Below are positions 5,806 to 7,517 of a DNA stretch of 7,517 bases, one piece after another. The stretch comes from Bacillota bacterium. Lineage in GTDB: Bacteria > Bacillota > Clostridia > Lachnospirales > Lachnospiraceae. Both the position numbers and the translations under genes were made by a program. The stretch's first letter is position 1; each line of letters starts with the position of its first letter. Where the stretch lies: NCBI GenBank assembly GCA_023437885.1, contig JAEZFH010000255.1, positions 1 through 7,517 on the forward strand, given 5' to 3'. The notes below the pieces were generated by a model. It was not told the DNA's origin, made no database searches, and saw nothing but the letters and a program-made list of their open reading frames with translations.

Positions 5806-7517
5806 ATGAATAAAATGCTTCACAAACGGATTCTCTCCCTGCTACTTATCCTGCTTCTTGCCGTTTCCGGCATCAGCTGTAAAACCCACACCGGCCAGGA
5901 GCAGCTGCAAAGCCGTTTTGATTCCTTTATGGATGAGCTGTTCGTCCAAAAGGTTCAAAGCGACAGCCTATCCCTCAATTATTCCCTGGCACGGCCCGAG
6001 CACTACGGTATCACAATGGCGGAGGCCACCTTCGGCGAATGCAGCATAGAAAGTATGAATGAGGAGCGGACCGTCTCGGAGAATCAGCTCAGCCGGCTGT
6101 TATCCTACGATTATGATTCCCTGTCCGAGGATCAGAAGCTCACCTATGACATCGTCAGAGACTATCTCCGGATGGATTTGTCCCTGGGAAGCTATAATTA
6201 CTATTATGAATGCCTGGGACCAACCACCGGGATTCAGGCGCAGCTTCCCATCCTGCTGGCGGAATATAGCTTCTATAACAAGGATGATATTAAAGAATAT
6301 CTTCAGCTGCTTCCCCGGGTTTACGATTATTTTGAAGAAATCGTCCAATTTGAACGGGAAAAATCCATGGAAGGTCTTTTTATGAGTGAAGCAGTAGCAG
6401 AGAAGATCATTGCCCAGTGTGAAGCTTTTATTGCAGATCCCGGAAACAACTTTCTGATTACCTACTTCAACGATAAAATCTCGGGATACACCAATTTGTC
6501 CAAAAAAGAAATCGCTTCCTATCAGACCGCCAATGCAGAGATTGTCCTCACCAGTGTCATCCCGGCCTACCAAATGCTGATTGATGCACTGCGGGAACTT
6601 CTCGGTACCGGCACCAACAATGCCGGACTGTTCTATTACCCCCAGGGAAAGGATTATTATGAATGCCTGGCCAAATCCAAAACCGGTTCCGGCAAAAATA
6701 TGAAAGAGATCATAGATCTGCTGGAGGCTGCCATTGGGGACGGAATTGTGGACATTACCTCCCTTACCCTGTCGGATCCCAAAATAATTGATAAATACAT
6801 GGCCTTTCAATCCTTCCCCCTCACGGATCCGAAGGATATTCTGCAGGATCTTAAAGCAGATATCCGGGAGGATTTCCCCAATGCGGAAGAGGTGGACTGC
6901 CAGATTAAGTATGTTCCCGCTTCCCTTGCCGATTATCTGAGTCCTGCCATGTACCTGGTGCCTCCTATTGACAGCTATAAAAACAATGATATTTACATCA
7001 ACGGTAACGATGAAAAAACTCTTTCCATGATTTATACCACCGTAGCGCATGAGGGCTATCCCGGCCATATGTACCAATGCGTCTATTTCCGCAGCCAGAA
7101 TCCGGCACCCATTCGAAACATCATGAATTTCACCGGCTACGATGAGGGCTGGGCCACCTATGTGGAGATGTACTCCTATCAGTACGCGGGAATTGATAAA
7201 AACCTTGCTGATTTCCTCCGGGCCAATAATATAGTAATTCTCTGCATGTATGCCAGAGCCGATATCGGTATCCACTATGAAGGCTGGAACAAGCAGACAA
7301 CCATGAAATATGTGATGAATTATATCTCTGACGCAAAGATTGCCGAAGCAATTTACAATACCCTGCTGGAAGAGCCGGCCATCTATCTTCCCTATGCTGT
7401 CGGCTATCTGGAAATCGAAGAATTGAAAAATAAAGCGGAACTTGCCCTGGGCAAGGAATTCATTGCCAAGGATTTTCACCAATTCCTCTTGGATACCGGC
7501 CCCGCACAGTTTGGAAT
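5806..7517 (+). CDS. DUF885-family putative metallopeptidase lipoprotein, C-terminus cut by window edge
   Basis: 570 codons are visible and the frame is open at the edge. The last residues, LLDTGPAQFG, resemble the end of DUF885 proteins, so perhaps only 10-30 residues are missing. The family looks like zinc peptidases, but to my knowledge most members have no assigned substrate. H415-E-G-Y-P-G-H421 is the family's signature putative metal-binding site, followed by E447-G-W-A-x-Y-x-E454, the conserved segment likely to give further ligand or catalytic glutamates. SPAMYLVPPID upstream of the motif also fits. The N-terminus has basic residues (K3, K7, R8), a hydrophobic run at 9-20 and SGIS-C25, an acceptable though not ideal lipobox, so anchoring on the outer face of the membrane is likely. 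ATG at 5806 is five bases after AGGAGG (5795-5800). It is divergent from the flagellar genes, with no visible functional tie. Confidence 0.88.
   Translation, partial: MNKMLHKRILSLLLILLLAVSGISCKTHTGQEQLQSRFDSFMDELFVQKVQSDSLSLNYSLARPEHYGITMAEATFGECSIESMNEERTVSENQLSRLLSYDYDSLSEDQKLTYDIVRDYLRMDLSLGSYNYYYECLGPTTGIQAQLPILLAEYSFYNKDDIKEYLQLLPRVYDYFEEIVQFEREKSMEGLFMSEAVAEKIIAQCEAFIADPGNNFLITYFNDKISGYTNLSKKEIASYQTANAEIVLTSVIPAYQMLIDALRELLGTGTNNAGLFYYPQGKDYYECLAKSKTGSGKNMKEIIDLLEAAIGDGIVDITSLTLSDPKIIDKYMAFQSFPLTDPKDILQDLKADIREDFPNAEEVDCQIKYVPASLADYLSPAMYLVPPIDSYKNNDIYINGNDEKTLSMIYTTVAHEGYPGHMYQCVYFRSQNPAPIRNIMNFTGYDEGWATYVEMYSYQYAGIDKNLADFLRANNIVILCMYARADIGIHYEGWNKQTTMKYVMNYISDAKIAEAIYNTLLEEPAIYLPYAVGYLEIEELKNKAELALGKEFIAKDFHQFLLDTGPAQFG

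Noticed and set aside
6100..7482. 460-codon open frame on the minus strand opposite the DUF885 gene
   Set aside because: It lies entirely antisense to a well-supported gene with family motifs. Its translation is low in recognisable structure and rich in Ile, Gly and Phe, as expected from the complement, and it has no convincing ribosome site.

Overview
The window looks like part of the flagellar gene region of a motile, low-to-moderate GC Gram-positive anaerobe of the Clostridia, most likely a Lachnospiraceae-type organism. The basis is a clostridial flagellin with an FliS-like chaperone gene directly behind it, strong AGGAGG-type ribosome binding sites, sigma-28-like promoters, a very large FliK-like protein of a kind I associate with Lachnospiraceae, and a DUF885 lipoprotein. 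The family assignment is inference; no rRNA or other marker gene is present.

Layout. Three genes lie on the minus strand and read from right to left. First is a 1185-residue FliK-like protein (1983-5540), then a 515-residue flagellin (255-1802), then the first 73 codons of an FliS-like flagellin chaperone (1-219, cut by the window edge). On the plus strand, divergent from the FliK-like gene, is a DUF885 putative metallopeptidase lipoprotein (5806-7517). It is cut by the right edge and probably lacks only its last few codons. The remaining space is the 180-bp flagellin leader and promoter region (1803-1982), a 35-bp gap between flagellin and fliS, and a 265-bp divergent control region (5541-5805).

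How the parts fit. Flagellin and fliS are spaced like an operon, so filament subunit and chaperone are probably made from one transcript. Both the flagellin and the FliK-like gene have upstream sequences resembling sigma-28 (FliA/SigD) promoters, which points to late, filament-stage expression. That is unexpected if the FliK-like protein is the ordinary hook-length ruler, since such rulers usually belong to the earlier hook-basal-body class. The flagellin leader can form a small hairpin whose loop holds an ACACGGAGGA sequence resembling CsrA sites, and it also carries a possible nine-codon upstream ORF. The DUF885 gene has no evident link to motility and may mark the edge of the flagellar cluster.

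There are no RNA genes, mobile elements or CRISPR arrays that I can support. The most interesting items are the outsized FliK-like protein with internal repeats, its promoter with a 16-bp palindrome on the -10 element, the flagellin leader, and three cysteines in the flagellin outer domain.
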